Positions 8,644-19,319 of a DNA stretch of 64,000 nt are shown piece after piece. Numbering within the stretch: the first letter of the stretch is position 1; every line of letters begins with the position of its first letter. The stretch spans positions 62,001 to 126,000 of the forward strand of contig NZ_CADIKK010000010.1 in the NCBI RefSeq assembly GCF_902859915.1. The letters are read 5' to 3'. The notes beneath the pieces were generated by a model. That model saw nothing but the letters and a program-made list of their open reading frames with translations. It ran no database searches and had not been told where the DNA came from. Both the position numbers and the translations under genes were made by a program. Source of the DNA: Paraburkholderia ultramafica. Lineage in GTDB: Bacteria; Pseudomonadota; Gammaproteobacteria; Burkholderiales; Burkholderiaceae.

Positions 8644-9522
8644 ATGCCAGTAGTGGATGCCGCATGGGAAGAGTGGCTCAGCAGCAACGTGGCGCGCGGC
8701 TGCAGTCCGGACTCGATGATCGACGCGATGGTGCAGGCCGGGTTCGCCGCCGACGCGGCGCACGTCGCTGTGCACAAAACATTTGGCCTGAATCCGGCGG
8801 ATTCCGCGTTTGCCGCGGCGGCCGCGACCGAGGCGGCGCTCGCCAAAGCCGCGCCGCAAACTTACCAGTACGACGAGCCGCCGGTTGCGCGCGGCAATCT
8901 GATTCGCGCGTACGATCGCGACGTTCGCGTGCTGATGCGCTGTGAGCGGCCGCAGGTGATCGTATTCGCCGACGTGCTGTCGCCCGACGAGTGCGCCGGG
9001 ATGATCGAACGCTCGCGTCACCGGCTCAAGCGCTCCACCACGGTCAATCCGGACACCGGCAAGGAAGACGTGATCCGCAACCGGACCAGCGAAGGCATCT
9101 GGTATCAGCGCGGCGAGGATCCGTTTATCGAGAAGCTCGACCGGCGCATCGCGAGTCTGATGAACTGGCCGGTCGAAAACGGCGAAGGGCTGCAGATCCT
9201 GCACTACGGCACGACCGGTGAATACCGGCCGCATTTCGACTACTTCCCGCCCGATCAACCGGGCAGCGCGGTGCATACCGCTCGGGGCGGCCAGCGCGTC
9301 GCGACGCTGGTGGTCTATCTGAACGACGTCCCCGACGGCGGCGAGACGACGTTCCCCGAAGCGGGCATGTCGGTCGCGGCACGGCAGGGCGGCGCGGTGT
9401 ATTTCCGCTATATGAACGGCCAACGGCAACTCGATCCGCTGACCTTGCACGGCGGCGCGCCGGTGCTCGACGGCGACAAGTGGATCATGACGAAGTGGAT
9501 GCGCGAGCGCGCGTACGGCTGA
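8644..9522 (+). CDS. 2-oxoglutarate/Fe(II)-dependent dioxygenase, prolyl 4-hydroxylase type
   Basis: A 292-residue enzyme of the prolyl 4-hydroxylase alpha-subunit family. The catalytic domain covers about residues 95-290. The iron-binding His-x-Asp is in YRPHFDYFPP, the distal histidine in LTLHGGAPVL, and the 2-oxoglutarate-binding basic residue is the Lys of GDKWIMTKWM. NDVPDGGETTFPEAG is a strongly conserved family stretch. The first 90 residues form a helical N-terminal region. No signal peptide, so probably cytoplasmic. The gene stands alone, convergent with the GNAT gene. The protein substrate in bacteria of this group is not established. Confidence 0.9.
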   Translation: MPVVDAAWEEWLSSNVARGCSPDSMIDAMVQAGFAADAAHVAVHKTFGLNPADSAFAAAAATEAALAKAAPQTYQYDEPPVARGNLIRAYDRDVRVLMRCERPQVIVFADVLSPDECAGMIERSRHRLKRSTTVNPDTGKEDVIRNRTSEGIWYQRGEDPFIEKLDRRIASLMNWPVENGEGLQILHYGTTGEYRPHFDYFPPDQPGSAVHTARGGQRVATLVVYLNDVPDGGETTFPEAGMSVAARQGGAVYFRYMNGQRQLDPLTLHGGAPVLDGDKWIMTKWMRERAYG

Positions 9523-9561
9523 GGCCGCGTTAGCTCGCCACCGCTATCGCCTGCGCCGTGC

Positions 9562-9996
9562 TCAAGCGGTCTTGTAGACGTCCGGGTTATGCAACTCCAT
9601 ATAGCGTTCCGGATTCGACAGTCGCGTGAAGCCGTGCGGTGCGTAGACGTGATGCGCGTCGGTCGTCACCAGCACGATTCTGCGCAGACCGCTGAGCGAC
9701 GGGCTCGCGAATACGTGTTTCATCAACGTGGACGCATAGCCGCTGCCGCGATACGCCGGCAGCACGAATACGTCGCACAGGTACGCGAAGGTCGCTTCGT
9801 CGGTGATCAGGCGCGCGAACGCGATCTGCTTGCCGTCGATATAGCCGCCGAAACATAGCGAGCCCGCGACGGCCCGCTCGAACGTCACACGCGGCATCCC
9901 CTTGGCCCATGCTGTTTCCTGCGACAGGAAGCCGTAGACCATCTCGATGTCGAGGTCAGTCTTGTCGCTTGAGATCGTCAGTTCGTTCGCTTGCAC
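9562..9996 (-). CDS. GNAT-family N-acetyltransferase
   Basis: A 144-residue GNAT acetyltransferase that would transfer an acetyl group from acetyl-CoA to an amine. The acetyl-CoA-binding motif A is LCDVFVLPAYRGSGYASTLM, where RGSGYA matches the R/Q-x-x-G-x-G/A pyrophosphate loop. HHVYAPHGFTRL fits the C-terminal motif B. The GTG start at 9996 is preceded by GGAGG with six bases of spacing. The substrate is unknown. It is convergent with the dioxygenase gene and precedes the MFS gene on the same strand. Confidence 0.88.
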   Translation of the reverse strand: MQANELTISSDKTDLDIEMVYGFLSQETAWAKGMPRVTFERAVAGSLCFGGYIDGKQIAFARLITDEATFAYLCDVFVLPAYRGSGYASTLMKHVFASPSLSGLRRIVLVTTDAHHVYAPHGFTRLSNPERYMELHNPDVYKTA

Positions 9997-10026
9997 TACG
10001 TGCCTCCGGCTGGTTGGTCGAAGCGG

Positions 10027-11487
10027 TCAAAGGTTGCGGTGGTGTGAGCAACCCTTCGCCGGATTTTCACTGGCGCGCGAGCCGCCGCCGATGCTCTGTC
10101 CGGCGTCGCGCGCGAGGCCCATATAACCGATCACGGACACCAGCGTCAGCATCCCGGCAAACAGAAACGCGAGACGGAAATCGTCAAGCGTGAAAGCGTG
10201 GCCCGTCGTCTCGCCGCCTATGAACGCCGCCACCCGCAGCGAGACCGCGCCGAACGCGATGCCCAGGCCGATCGTCATCTGCGCCGCGGCGCTCCATAAC
10301 GTGCTCGCCGCGCTCATCTGCGGCTGCGCGACGTCGGCGTAGGCCAGCGTGGCCAGCGTCGAGAACTGCATCGAGCGCGCCACGCCGTACACGAACACGA
10401 CCAACAGCACCAGCGCGAGCGGCACGTTCGGCGTCAGCAGTCCGCACGCAATGATGAATACGCCGGCCACCGTGACGTCGACGATCGATACCATGCGAAA
10501 ACCGTAACGCCGCAGGATGCGCGTGGTCAGCGCCTTCATGCCGAGGTTGCCGAGCGCGCTCGCGAGCAGCAGCAGCCCCGACCGGAACGCGGACAAACCG
10601 AAGCCCACCTGGAACAGCAGCGGCATCAGATAAGGCACCGCGCCGATGCCGATGCGCGTGAACGAGCCCGTCACCACCGTCACGGAGAAGGTCGGAATTT
10701 TCAGCGTCGAGACGTCGGTCAGCGGATGCGGGTGATGCTTCGCATGCTGGAACGCCACCACGCCCATCAGCAAGCCGGCGAGCACGACCGCCCCGGCGAG
10801 CCATGGATTCGTGCCGGGCTGGCTCGCCAGTTCCGCGCCGTACAGAATTGCCGTCAGCGTCAAGCCGCTCAGCAGCAGGCCGACGAGATCGAGCGGCTTG
10901 CGTTCGGTGCCGCGCAGGTTCGGCACCAGCGCGAGCGCGACGGCCATCGCCGCCAGGCCGAACGGCACGTTCAGCAGAAAGATCCAGCGCCACGACGCAT
11001 AGGTCGTGATGAAGCCGCCCACCGGCGGGCCGACCACCGGCGCGGCGATCGCCGGCCACGTGATGGTCGAGATGGCCTGCATCATGCGGCTCTTCCCGGT
11101 GCTGCGGACCACGATCAGGCGGCCCACCGGCACCATCATCGCGCCGCCCATGCCTTGCAACACGCGCGCGGCGGTGAACTCGACGACGTTCTGCGACAGC
11201 CCGCACAACACCGAGGCCGCCGTGAACACGCCGATCGCGCTGAAGAACACCGTGCGCGCGCCGCAGCGGTCGGCGACCCAGCCGCTCGCCGGGATGAAGA
11301 TCGCCAGCGCCAGCATGTACGCCGTCATGCCGAGACTGAGGCTGTTCGGACCGACGCCGAACGAGTGCGCCATCTGCGGCAGCGCGGTGGCGATCACCGT
11401 GGTATCGAGATACTCCATGAAGAAGGTGGCCGCGACGAGGTACGGCAGCCAGCCGACATGCGCATTGCGTGTGCTGCTGGCGGTCAT
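10027..11487 (-). CDS. MFS transporter, DHA2/EmrB-type
   Basis: A 486-residue inner-membrane drug:proton antiporter. Features include FFMEYLDTTVIATALPQM in the first helix, SGWVADRCGARTVFFSA (motif A loop), and WRWIFLLNVPFGLAAM. About 14 hydrophobic segments are visible. I start at ATG 11487; the in-frame extension to 11709 would add a Pro/Asp/Ala/Gly repeat tail that is really the 15-bp DNA repeat described below. Substrate unknown. It is not paired with a membrane-fusion protein, so it probably exports into the periplasm. Confidence 0.88.
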   Translation of the reverse strand: MTASSTRNAHVGWLPYLVAATFFMEYLDTTVIATALPQMAHSFGVGPNSLSLGMTAYMLALAIFIPASGWVADRCGARTVFFSAIGVFTAASVLCGLSQNVVEFTAARVLQGMGGAMMVPVGRLIVVRSTGKSRMMQAISTITWPAIAAPVVGPPVGGFITTYASWRWIFLLNVPFGLAAMAVALALVPNLRGTERKPLDLVGLLLSGLTLTAILYGAELASQPGTNPWLAGAVVLAGLLMGVVAFQHAKHHPHPLTDVSTLKIPTFSVTVVTGSFTRIGIGAVPYLMPLLFQVGFGLSAFRSGLLLLASALGNLGMKALTTRILRRYGFRMVSIVDVTVAGVFIIACGLLTPNVPLALVLLVVFVYGVARSMQFSTLATLAYADVAQPQMSAASTLWSAAAQMTIGLGIAFGAVSLRVAAFIGGETTGHAFTLDDFRLAFLFAGMLTLVSVIGYMGLARDAGQSIGGGSRASENPAKGCSHHRNL

Positions 11488-11602
11488 TGCGCGGTCCCCG
11501 CGGCAATGCGTGTGGGTGCGTCGATGCAGCGAGCTTGCCAGCGCATTGCGCGCGATGGTGTGGACTTCATGTCTCTTGCGACTACCTTTCGATTGCGTGT
11601 TT

Positions 11603-11662
11603 CCGGCATCCGGGCTGCCGGCATCCGGGCTGCCGGCGTCCGGGCGTCCGGCATCCGGGCTG
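11603..11662. repeat. 15-bp tandem repeat, four copies
   Basis: The unit CCGGCATCCGGGCTG occurs four times head to tail; copy three differs at two positions. It lies in the roughly 400-bp gap (11488-11888) between the MFS start and the lyase stop. All frames through it are open because the unit length is a multiple of three, which creates spurious open frames. I see no gene in the gap. Confidence 0.8.
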
Positions 11663-11888
11663 CCGTACGAGCCGGATGGGCGACAGGACGGCGAGTGCTG
11701 GCAATGCACGCATGAAGCCGCGATTGACCACCCATACGTCGCCAGCCCTGAATCCTAACGCAATAAATGGCGCCATACCGTTGAGGAACGCCGTAGGCGT
11801 CGCGCAACGCAAGACCGGCGCAGGGCGCGCCGGTCTGCCAATCCGCCAGCGCGGGGCGCTGCCGGAAACACGATCGTTCGCGCGCCGC

Positions 11889-12770
11889 TTAATTTTTCGC
11901 GGCGTACTCGCGATCCAGCTTGTCGTACAGCGGCTTGTTCACGAGCCGCTGGCGTTCACTGAACGGCGCGACGAGCGTCGCGTCTTCGTCGAGGCGGCCG
12001 TTGCTCTTCAGCGTGCCGAGCGCGCGCTGCATGCCGAGCACCGCGCCCTGCAATGCCGCGTTCGCGTACAGCACGACGCCGTAGCCGAGCTTCGCGAGCG
12101 CTTCACGCGACTGCACCGGTGTCTTGCCGCCAATCACGATGTTGATCAACTGCGGCTTATCGAACAGCGACGGCAGACGTTCGATGTCGGCGAGCGACTC
12201 GGTCGCTTCGATAAACAGAATGTCGGCGCCGGCTTCGATGAAGCGATGGCCGCGCTCGATCGCATCCTCGATGCCGTGGACCGCCGCCGAGTCGGTGCGG
12301 GCCATGATCTGCAGATTGCCGTCTTCGCGGGCGTCGACGGCCGCGCGGATCTTGCCGACCATCTCGCTCGCGCTGACCACTTCCTTGCCGGAAAAGTGGC
12401 CGCATTTCTTCGGCATCACCTGGTCTTCGAACTGGATCACGTCGGCGCCGCTGCGCTCGAGCACGCGCACGGTCTGGCGCACGTTCAGCGCGTTGCCGAA
12501 GCCGGTGTCGGCGTCGACGATCAGCGGCAGCGCGACCGCATCGCGAATCCGCGCCGTATGTTCGGCGACTTCGGCGAGACCGATGAAGCCGAGGTCGGGC
12601 AATCCGAGCGACATATTGGTGACGCCCGCGCCGGTGATGTAGAGCGCTTCGAAACCGGCGTCCTCGATCACGCGCGCGCTCATCGCGTTGAAAGCGCCGG
12701 GCACGAGCAGGCCTTGGCGCTCATTGACTCTGGCGCGGAATGCGGCACGGCGTGTGGCGGAAGTGGTCAT
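11889..12770 (-). CDS. Isocitrate lyase/PEP mutase family enzyme (methylisocitrate lyase or oxaloacetate decarboxylase-like)
   Basis: A 293-residue enzyme of the PEP mutase/isocitrate lyase superfamily. LYITGAGVTNMSLGLPDLGF, DADTGFG (metal-binding aspartate), FEDQVMPKKCGHFSGKEVV and MARTDSAAV are superfamily landmarks; KKCGH carries the catalytic cysteine seen in lyases. Such enzymes cleave 2-methylisocitrate, dimethylmalate or oxaloacetate. ATG 12770 fits the family N-terminus; the in-frame start at 12836 would fall on the predicted promoter. The gene is divergent from a PrpR-type activator, and a sigma-54 promoter precedes it, so it is probably induced by a propionate-type metabolite. The exact substrate is not resolved. 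Confidence 0.85.
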   Translation of the reverse strand: MTTSATRRAAFRARVNERQGLLVPGAFNAMSARVIEDAGFEALYITGAGVTNMSLGLPDLGFIGLAEVAEHTARIRDAVALPLIVDADTGFGNALNVRQTVRVLERSGADVIQFEDQVMPKKCGHFSGKEVVSASEMVGKIRAAVDAREDGNLQIMARTDSAAVHGIEDAIERGHRFIEAGADILFIEATESLADIERLPSLFDKPQLINIVIGGKTPVQSREALAKLGYGVVLYANAALQGAVLGMQRALGTLKSNGRLDEDATLVAPFSERQRLVNKPLYDKLDREYAAKN

Positions 12771-12820
12771 GATGGTGTGTCTCCGGAAGGGAAAGTGGTT
12801 GGCAGGATGCGGGGTTATCC

Positions 12821-12835
12821 GCAGGAAGCATGCCA
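12821..12835 (-). promoter_or_regulatory. Sigma-54 (-24/-12) promoter for the lyase gene
   Basis: Read leftward, the sequence is TGGCATGCTTCCTGC. The GG and GC doublets are ten bases apart, exactly as in the consensus TGGCAC-N5-TTGC, with two mismatches. Transcription would start near 12810, leaving about a 40-base leader and a GGAG site before ATG 12770. The adjacent PrpR-type activator is a sigma-54 enhancer-binding protein, which makes this site coherent. Confidence 0.65.
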
Positions 12836-12924
12836 TTTGGCGGCGTTTGCGACTTGTTCAGTGTAATCAATGGGTTGGGGCGGCATGGTTGGTTCCGGTC
12901 ATTCGTGGCAGAATGGGATGGATG

Positions 12925-12946
12925 TTCCATGAAACGTTTCATGGAA
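12925..12946. promoter_or_regulatory. Perfect 22-bp palindrome, likely PrpR-type activator site
   Basis: The half site TTCCATGAAAC is followed directly by its exact reverse complement. It lies about 90 bp upstream of the -24/-12 promoter of the lyase gene and 56 bp upstream of the regulator start, the normal position for an enhancer site that could also autoregulate the activator. Binding by the adjacent protein is inferred. Confidence 0.6.
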
Positions 12947-13002
12947 TGTTTCAGGTTCAAGCCCTGAGCCCTGAGCCCCGAACGTCGAGCAGGAGTGCCA
13001 CG

Positions 13003-14994
<1,992 letters not shown>

Positions 14995-15025
14995 GCCGGC
15001 GCGATAGTCACCAGCAGCGGAATGA

Positions 15026-15040
15026 ATAGTGTCAAACTAT
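15026..15040. promoter_or_regulatory. OxyR-like site upstream of ahpC
   Basis: ATAG, seven bases, then CTAT matches the OxyR half element (ATAG-N7-CTAT) with A and T at nearly all expected inner positions. It lies about 90 bp upstream of the ahpC start. A second, in-phase half element is weak, so the site is only probable. Induction of ahpC by peroxide through OxyR would be expected. Confidence 0.5.
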
Positions 15041-15130
15041 TGCCATCATTAAAACAATCCGCTTTACCTATTAAGCGTCGTCTGACATACTGACTCCACT
15101 TTCCAACCACCCAGAAAGAGGACTCTGCAA

Positions 15131-15694
15131 ATGCCGATCATCAACAGTCAAGTCAAACCGTTCAAGGCACAGGCTTATCACAACGGCGATTTCGTGACCG
15201 TCACTGAAGAAAGCCTGAAGGGCAAGTGGTCGGTTTTCGTTTTCTATCCGGCCGACTTCACGTTTGTTTGCCCGACCGAACTCGGTGACCTGGCCGATCG
15301 TTACGCCGATTTCCAGAAGCTCGGCGTCGAAATCTACAGCGTGTCGACCGATACGCACTTCACGCACAAGGCATGGCACGACACGTCGGACACGATCCAG
15401 AAGATCAAGTACCCGATGCTCGCCGACCCGACGCTGGCCATCTCGCGCAACTTCGACGTGCTGATCGAAGAAGAAGGCCTGGCGCTGCGTGGCACGTTCG
15501 TGATCAACCCGGAAGGCGAGATCAAGCTTTGCGAAGTGCACGACAACGGCATCGGCCGTGACGCAGGCGAGCTGCTGCGCAAGGTGCAGGCTGCGCAATA
15601 CATCGCGGCTCACCCGGGTGAAGTGTGCCCCGCCAAGTGGACGCCGGGCGCAGAAACGCTGACCCCGTCGCTGGACCTGATCGGCAAGATCTAA
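15131..15694 (+). CDS. ahpC: Alkyl hydroperoxide reductase subunit C (peroxiredoxin)
   Basis: A 187-residue typical 2-Cys peroxiredoxin that reduces hydrogen peroxide, organic peroxides and peroxynitrite in the cytoplasm. The peroxidatic cysteine is in [13 protein letters not shown] near residue 47 and the resolving cysteine in [10 protein letters not shown] near 166. Length matches the family. The start has an AGAGGA-type ribosome-binding site (AAAGAGG) a few bases upstream. ahpF follows 159 bp downstream, the usual reductase partner. An OxyR-like site upstream suggests peroxide induction. Confidence 0.97.
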   Translation: MPIINSQVKPFKAQAYHNGDFVTVTEESLKGKWSVFVFYPADFTFVCPTELGDLADRYADFQKLGVEIYSVSTDTHFTHKAWHDTSDTIQKIKYPMLADPTLAISRNFDVLIEEEGLALRGTFVINPEGEIKLCEVHDNGIGRDAGELLRKVQAAQYIAAHPGEVCPAKWTPGAETLTPSLDLIGKI

Positions 15695-15853
15695 GGTCTC
15701 CCGAGCTTTCGCAGCAGGCGCCTCGCGGCGCATCAGCAACACCGTGCGGATCGCTTGATACAGTGGTTCGCGCGTCCCTGGGCCGCACCTGTCCTATCCG
15801 GATTGCGTGCGGTGCCGGGAAACCAATACCCCTCGTCACGGAATCGAATCGAC

Positions 15854-17452
15854 ATGCTTGACGCCAATCTCAAGACTCAGTTGAAAACGTACCTCGAAAA
15901 AGTTAGCAGGCCTATCGAGATCGTCGCATCGCTCGACGACAGCGCAAAATCGCAAGAGCTGCTGGCATTGCTGAATGATATCGCGACGTTGTCGGAACGC
16001 GTGACCGTGGTCGAACGCCGCGCCGACAGCGAACGCAAGCCGTCGTTTTCGATCGGCGAGCCGGGCAAGGCTACGGGCATCCGCTTCGCCGGCATTCCGA
16101 TGGGGCATGAATTCACGTCGCTCGTCCTTGCGCTGCTGCAGGTCGGCGGCCATCCGGTCAAACTCGACGATTCGGTGATCGAACAGATCCGCAATCTCGA
16201 CGGCGACTATCAATTCGAAACGTATTTTTCGCTGTCATGCCAGAACTGCCCGGAAGTCGTGCAGGCACTGAACGTGATGGCGCTGATCAACCCGCGGATC
16301 CGCCACGTCGCGATCGACGGCGCGCTGTTCCAGAACGAAGTCGAAGCGCGCCAGATCATGGCGGTACCGACCATGTTCATGAACGGTGAAGTGTTCGGCC
16401 AGGGCCGCAGCGGCGTGAAGGAAATCCTCGCGAAGCTCGACACCAACGCCGGCGCCCGTGCCGCGAAGGAACTGGAAAAGAAGCCGGTGTTCGACACGCT
16501 GATCGTTGGCGGCGGCCCGGCGGGCGCGGCGGCGGCGATCTACTCGGCGCGCAAGGGGATTGCGACGGGTGTCGTGGCGGAACGCTTCGGCGGCCAGGTG
16601 CTCGATACGCTGGCGATTGAGAACTTCGTCTCCGTGACGGAAACCGAAGGGCCGAAGTTCGCGATGGCGCTCGAACAGCACGTGAAGGCTTATGAAGTCG
16701 ACATCATGGACGTGCAGCGTGCCGAAGCGCTGATCCTGGGCCGCATCAACGAAGTGCGCCTCGCCAATGGCGCGGTGCTCAAGGCGAAGACCATCATTCT
16801 GGCGACCGGCGCGCGCTGGCGCGAAATCAACGTGCCGGGCGAGCGCGAGTATCGCAATCACGGCGTCGCGTACTGCCCGCACTGCGATGGCCCGCTGTTC
16901 AAGGGCAAGCGCGTCGCGGTGATCGGCGGCGGCAATTCGGGCGTCGAAGCGGCAATCGACCTCGCGGGTATCGTGCGCGAAGTGACGCTGTTCGAATTCG
17001 GCGCGACGTTGCGTGCCGACGAAGTGCTGCAACGCAAGCTGCGCAGCCTCGCCAACGTGACCATCGTCACGCAGGCACAGACCACTGAAATCACCGGCGA
17101 CGGCAAGAAGGTCAACGGTCTGGTCTACAAGGATCTGCGTTCGGGCGAAGTGAAGACGGTCGAACTGGAAGGCGTGTTCGTGCAGATCGGCCTCGTGCCG
17201 AACACCGAATGGCTCAAGGGCACGGTGGAGTTGTCGAAGCACGGCGAGATCGTCGTCGATGCACGCGGCGCGACGTCGGTGCCGGGCGTGTTCGCCGCGG
17301 GCGACGTGACCACGGTGCCGTTCAAGCAGATCGTGATCGCCGTGGGCGAGGGCGCGAAGGCATCGCTGAGCGCGTTCGATCACCTGATCCGCAATAGCGA
17401 AGAAGTAGAAGCGGTCAGTGAGGCAGAAGCAGAAGCAGAAGCAGCGGTTTGA
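15854..17452 (+). CDS. ahpF: Alkyl hydroperoxide reductase subunit F
   Basis: A 532-residue NADH-dependent flavoprotein disulfide reductase that regenerates AhpC. The N-terminal double-thioredoxin-fold domain has SCQNCPEV (redox CxxC); then FAD-binding [13 protein letters not shown], the thioredoxin-reductase-like CxxC in [11 protein letters not shown]-binding [15 protein letters not shown] and the C-terminal FAD motif [16 protein letters not shown] chose ATG 15854 because the open frame upstream does not match the family. The C-terminus carries an extra Glu-Ala repeat tail encoded by GCAGAA hexamers (17423-17440), beyond the usual end of AhpF. Confidence 0.96.
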   Translation: MLDANLKTQLKTYLEKVSRPIEIVASLDDSAKSQELLALLNDIATLSERVTVVERRADSERKPSFSIGEPGKATGIRFAGIPMGHEFTSLVLALLQVGGHPVKLDDSVIEQIRNLDGDYQFETYFSLSCQNCPEVVQALNVMALINPRIRHVAIDGALFQNEVEARQIMAVPTMFMNGEVFGQGRSGVKEILAKLDTNAGARAAKELEKKPVFDTLIVGGGPAGAAAAIYSARKGIATGVVAERFGGQVLDTLAIENFVSVTETEGPKFAMALEQHVKAYEVDIMDVQRAEALILGRINEVRLANGAVLKAKTIILATGARWREINVPGEREYRNHGVAYCPHCDGPLFKGKRVAVIGGGNSGVEAAIDLAGIVREVTLFEFGATLRADEVLQRKLRSLANVTIVTQAQTTEITGDGKKVNGLVYKDLRSGEVKTVELEGVFVQIGLVPNTEWLKGTVELSKHGEIVVDARGATSVPGVFAAGDVTTVPFKQIVIAVGEGAKASLSAFDHLIRNSEEVEAVSEAEAEAEAAV

Positions 17453-17473
17453 TGCGGTAGCGTGAGTTGTTAG

Positions 17474-17536
17474 GGCTTGCCCTTGCTGATGAAATACGGG
17501 CAGTTTGCGCGTAGACAATTTCGCTGAGGGCAAGCC
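17474..17536. repeat. 10-bp inverted repeat after ahpF
   Basis: GGCTTGCCCT at 17474-17483 and its exact complement AGGGCAAGCC at 17527-17536 enclose 43 bp. No T-run follows the right arm, so it is not a canonical terminator. It could form a long-loop hairpin or be a scar of a small insertion. The gap 17453-17614 holds nothing else I recognise. Confidence 0.5.
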
Positions 17537-17614
17537 GGCCGCGCCGATGCGTCGAACGCTGGCCTGCGTCTGTTCCGACCATCGCGTCGCTGTTCCGCCC
17601 AGCGCGATGATTCC

Positions 17615-18523
17615 CTAGTCCAGGTGCAGCGTCTCGACAAGCATTTCGCGAAACCAGCGGTTTCCCTCATCGGAGTCGAATGTCGCATGCCAATACACGG
17701 TGGACGCGATATGAGGCAACTCCACAGGAACCGGATAAATCAAAAACTGCCCGTTTTCGTTGAGCACACGAGCGACCCCTCGTGGCAGGGTCACCATCCA
17801 GTCGGTGCGTAGAAGAATCGGTGGAATAACCGTGAAATGCGGCACCCGCAAAGCAATGCGCCGATGAATGCCGCGCGCTCTCAGTGAATCGTCGATCTGC
17901 ACGTGGCTGCTGTCGCTCGACACCACGGTCACATGTGATAACTCGAGAAACTTCTGTTTCGACAATCGCCGCGCCGGCAGCCCGGGCCGCTTACGCGTCA
18001 TGCACGCGTACTCTTCATGAAATAGCAGCGCGGAGTTCGTCACCAGTTTGAGGGCGGACATATTGCCAATCGCGAAATCGAGCTGCCCCAGCCGCAGCCG
18101 CTCCTCGATCACCGGCAGCGGCACCTGTTCGGCCGCGATCCGAACCAGCGGCGCGACGCGCTGCAACTTCTCACAGATGAGCGGCAGAAACACCTGCGCG
18201 CCGATATCGGACATGGATAGCCGGAATTCGCGCGAACTCGTGGCAGGGTCGAAGCGTTCGCTGTGACCCAGTGTGTCGCGGATCGAAGCGATCGCGCTGC
18301 CCAGTGGCGCAGCCAGTTGCTCCGCCTTCGGCGTCGGCAACATGCCCTCAGGCGTCCTGATGAATAGCGGGTCGTCGAATAGCGCGCGCAGACGTCCCAG
18401 CGCATAGCTGACCGCCGGTTGCGACAGTCCGAGCTGCTGCCCGGCGCGCGTCAGACTGCGTTCTTCGATGATCACCAGGAAGACCCGCAACAGGTTCAAA
18501 TCGACCTTGTCGAAATCAGTCAT
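17615..18523 (-). CDS. LysR-family transcriptional regulator (NodD/NahR-like)
   Basis: A 302-residue LysR protein. MTDFDKVDLNLLRVFLVI and SLTRAGQQLGLSQPAVSYAL form the helix-turn-helix region typical of the NodD/NahR/LinR subgroup. ATG 18523 fits this N-terminus better than the in-frame start at 18589. It is divergent from the ligase remnant at 18611, so it probably once controlled that acyl-CoA pathway operon, which is now largely deleted. The inducer is unknown. Confidence 0.88.
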   Translation of the reverse strand: MTDFDKVDLNLLRVFLVIIEERSLTRAGQQLGLSQPAVSYALGRLRALFDDPLFIRTPEGMLPTPKAEQLAAPLGSAIASIRDTLGHSERFDPATSSREFRLSMSDIGAQVFLPLICEKLQRVAPLVRIAAEQVPLPVIEERLRLGQLDFAIGNMSALKLVTNSALLFHEEYACMTRKRPGLPARRLSKQKFLELSHVTVVSSDSSHVQIDDSLRARGIHRRIALRVPHFTVIPPILLRTDWMVTLPRGVARVLNENGQFLIYPVPVELPHIASTVYWHATFDSDEGNRWFREMLVETLHLD

Positions 18524-18610
18524 ATTTATCAACGTAACGACATTGATTAATTTGACGGATATACTACCCGATCCTAGACTCGGCCTCATACCTATCAGAG
18601 GCGCGAGTCA

Positions 18611-18923
18611 ATGGAACCTGTAGAGACGCTCGTCGAGCACTGCAATAGCGAGGCGCCAAGGCTCGTCGCAGATCGGACCTTACCGGCCTTGCTGGCTGCG
18701 CGTGCGGCCCGCAACGGCAATGCGCCGCTCTTCTCCGATCGCACCACGACGTGGACCGGCGCCGAGGCCCTCGACATCGCTGCACGACGCGCCGGCGCGC
18801 TGGCCGCGCAGGGCGTCAAACGCGGCGATCACGTCGCGCAAGCGCAACTGGTCCATGCGGTTGACGCACTCGACGCATCTGATCGCCGTCGTCCTCGAAC
18901 GCGATCAGCGAGGTGCGCGATGA
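18611..18923 (+). pseudogene. Deletion scar: acyl-CoA ligase N-terminus joined to a thiolase C-terminus
   Basis: Residues 23-76 of the first open frame (LPALLAARAARNGNAPLFSD through GALAAQGVKRGDHVA) match the start of AMP-forming acyl-CoA synthetases. The match stops abruptly near 18843. In another frame, THLIAVVLERDQRGAR ends at TGA 18923 and looks like the C-terminus of a thiolase-like protein. Thiolase genes are normally followed directly by an OB-fold gene, and here that stop overlaps the OB-fold ATG. The simplest reading is one large deletion that removed most of both enzymes and left the ends. The ligase part is well supported; the thiolase tail is short and less certain. Confidence 0.6.
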
Positions 18924-19222
18924 CATTCCACGTATTCCGATGCCGGCAATGCGCAACGACGCTGTTCCCGGCGCGGTACTTTTGCCCGGCATGCGGCGGC
19001 GCTCAATGGGACGAGTGTGTGGTCGAGCGTGGCTTCGTCGCCGAGTCGACGGTCGTGCGTCGGCGCGTCGGCGCAGAGGGTGGCCACGATGTGCACCTGG
19101 CTAGCGTGGTGACGAGCGCGGGACCGGTTGTCATCGCGCGGCTCGATCAGGCAATGCCATCCGGCGCGGCGGTGCGTCTCGACATCGATGACGCGGGCGG
19201 CATTCACGCGCATGGCGTTTGA
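18920..19222 (+). CDS. Zn-ribbon OB-fold (DUF35) protein
   Basis: A 100-residue DUF35-type protein, the small partner of thiolase-like enzymes. The rubredoxin-like zinc ribbon has two CxxC pairs, RCRQCATT and FCPACGG; the OB-fold part includes GFVAESTVVRR and GPVVIARLD. Its ATG at 18920 overlaps a TGA (ATGA) that would be the stop of the deleted thiolase. The reading frame is intact, but without its partner it may be non-functional. It is also in frame with the ligase remnant, so a 203-residue fusion could be made. Confidence 0.7.
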   Translation: MTFHVFRCRQCATTLFPARYFCPACGGAQWDECVVERGFVAESTVVRRRVGAEGGHDVHLASVVTSAGPVVIARLDQAMPSGAAVRLDIDDAGGIHAHGV

Positions 19223-19319
19223 GACGCGGGTCTGGTCACGCTGAACGTTCCGAGGCAGGTATGCAGGTGGATGGCTGTGTCGCGTTCGCGCCGTCCTTGC
19301 CGGCGGACTCGACCCCACC

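Noticed and set aside
7013..8653. 546-codon open frame on the plus strand
   Set aside because: It is the +2 shadow of the MFS gene at 6927-8504 and is extremely arginine-rich.
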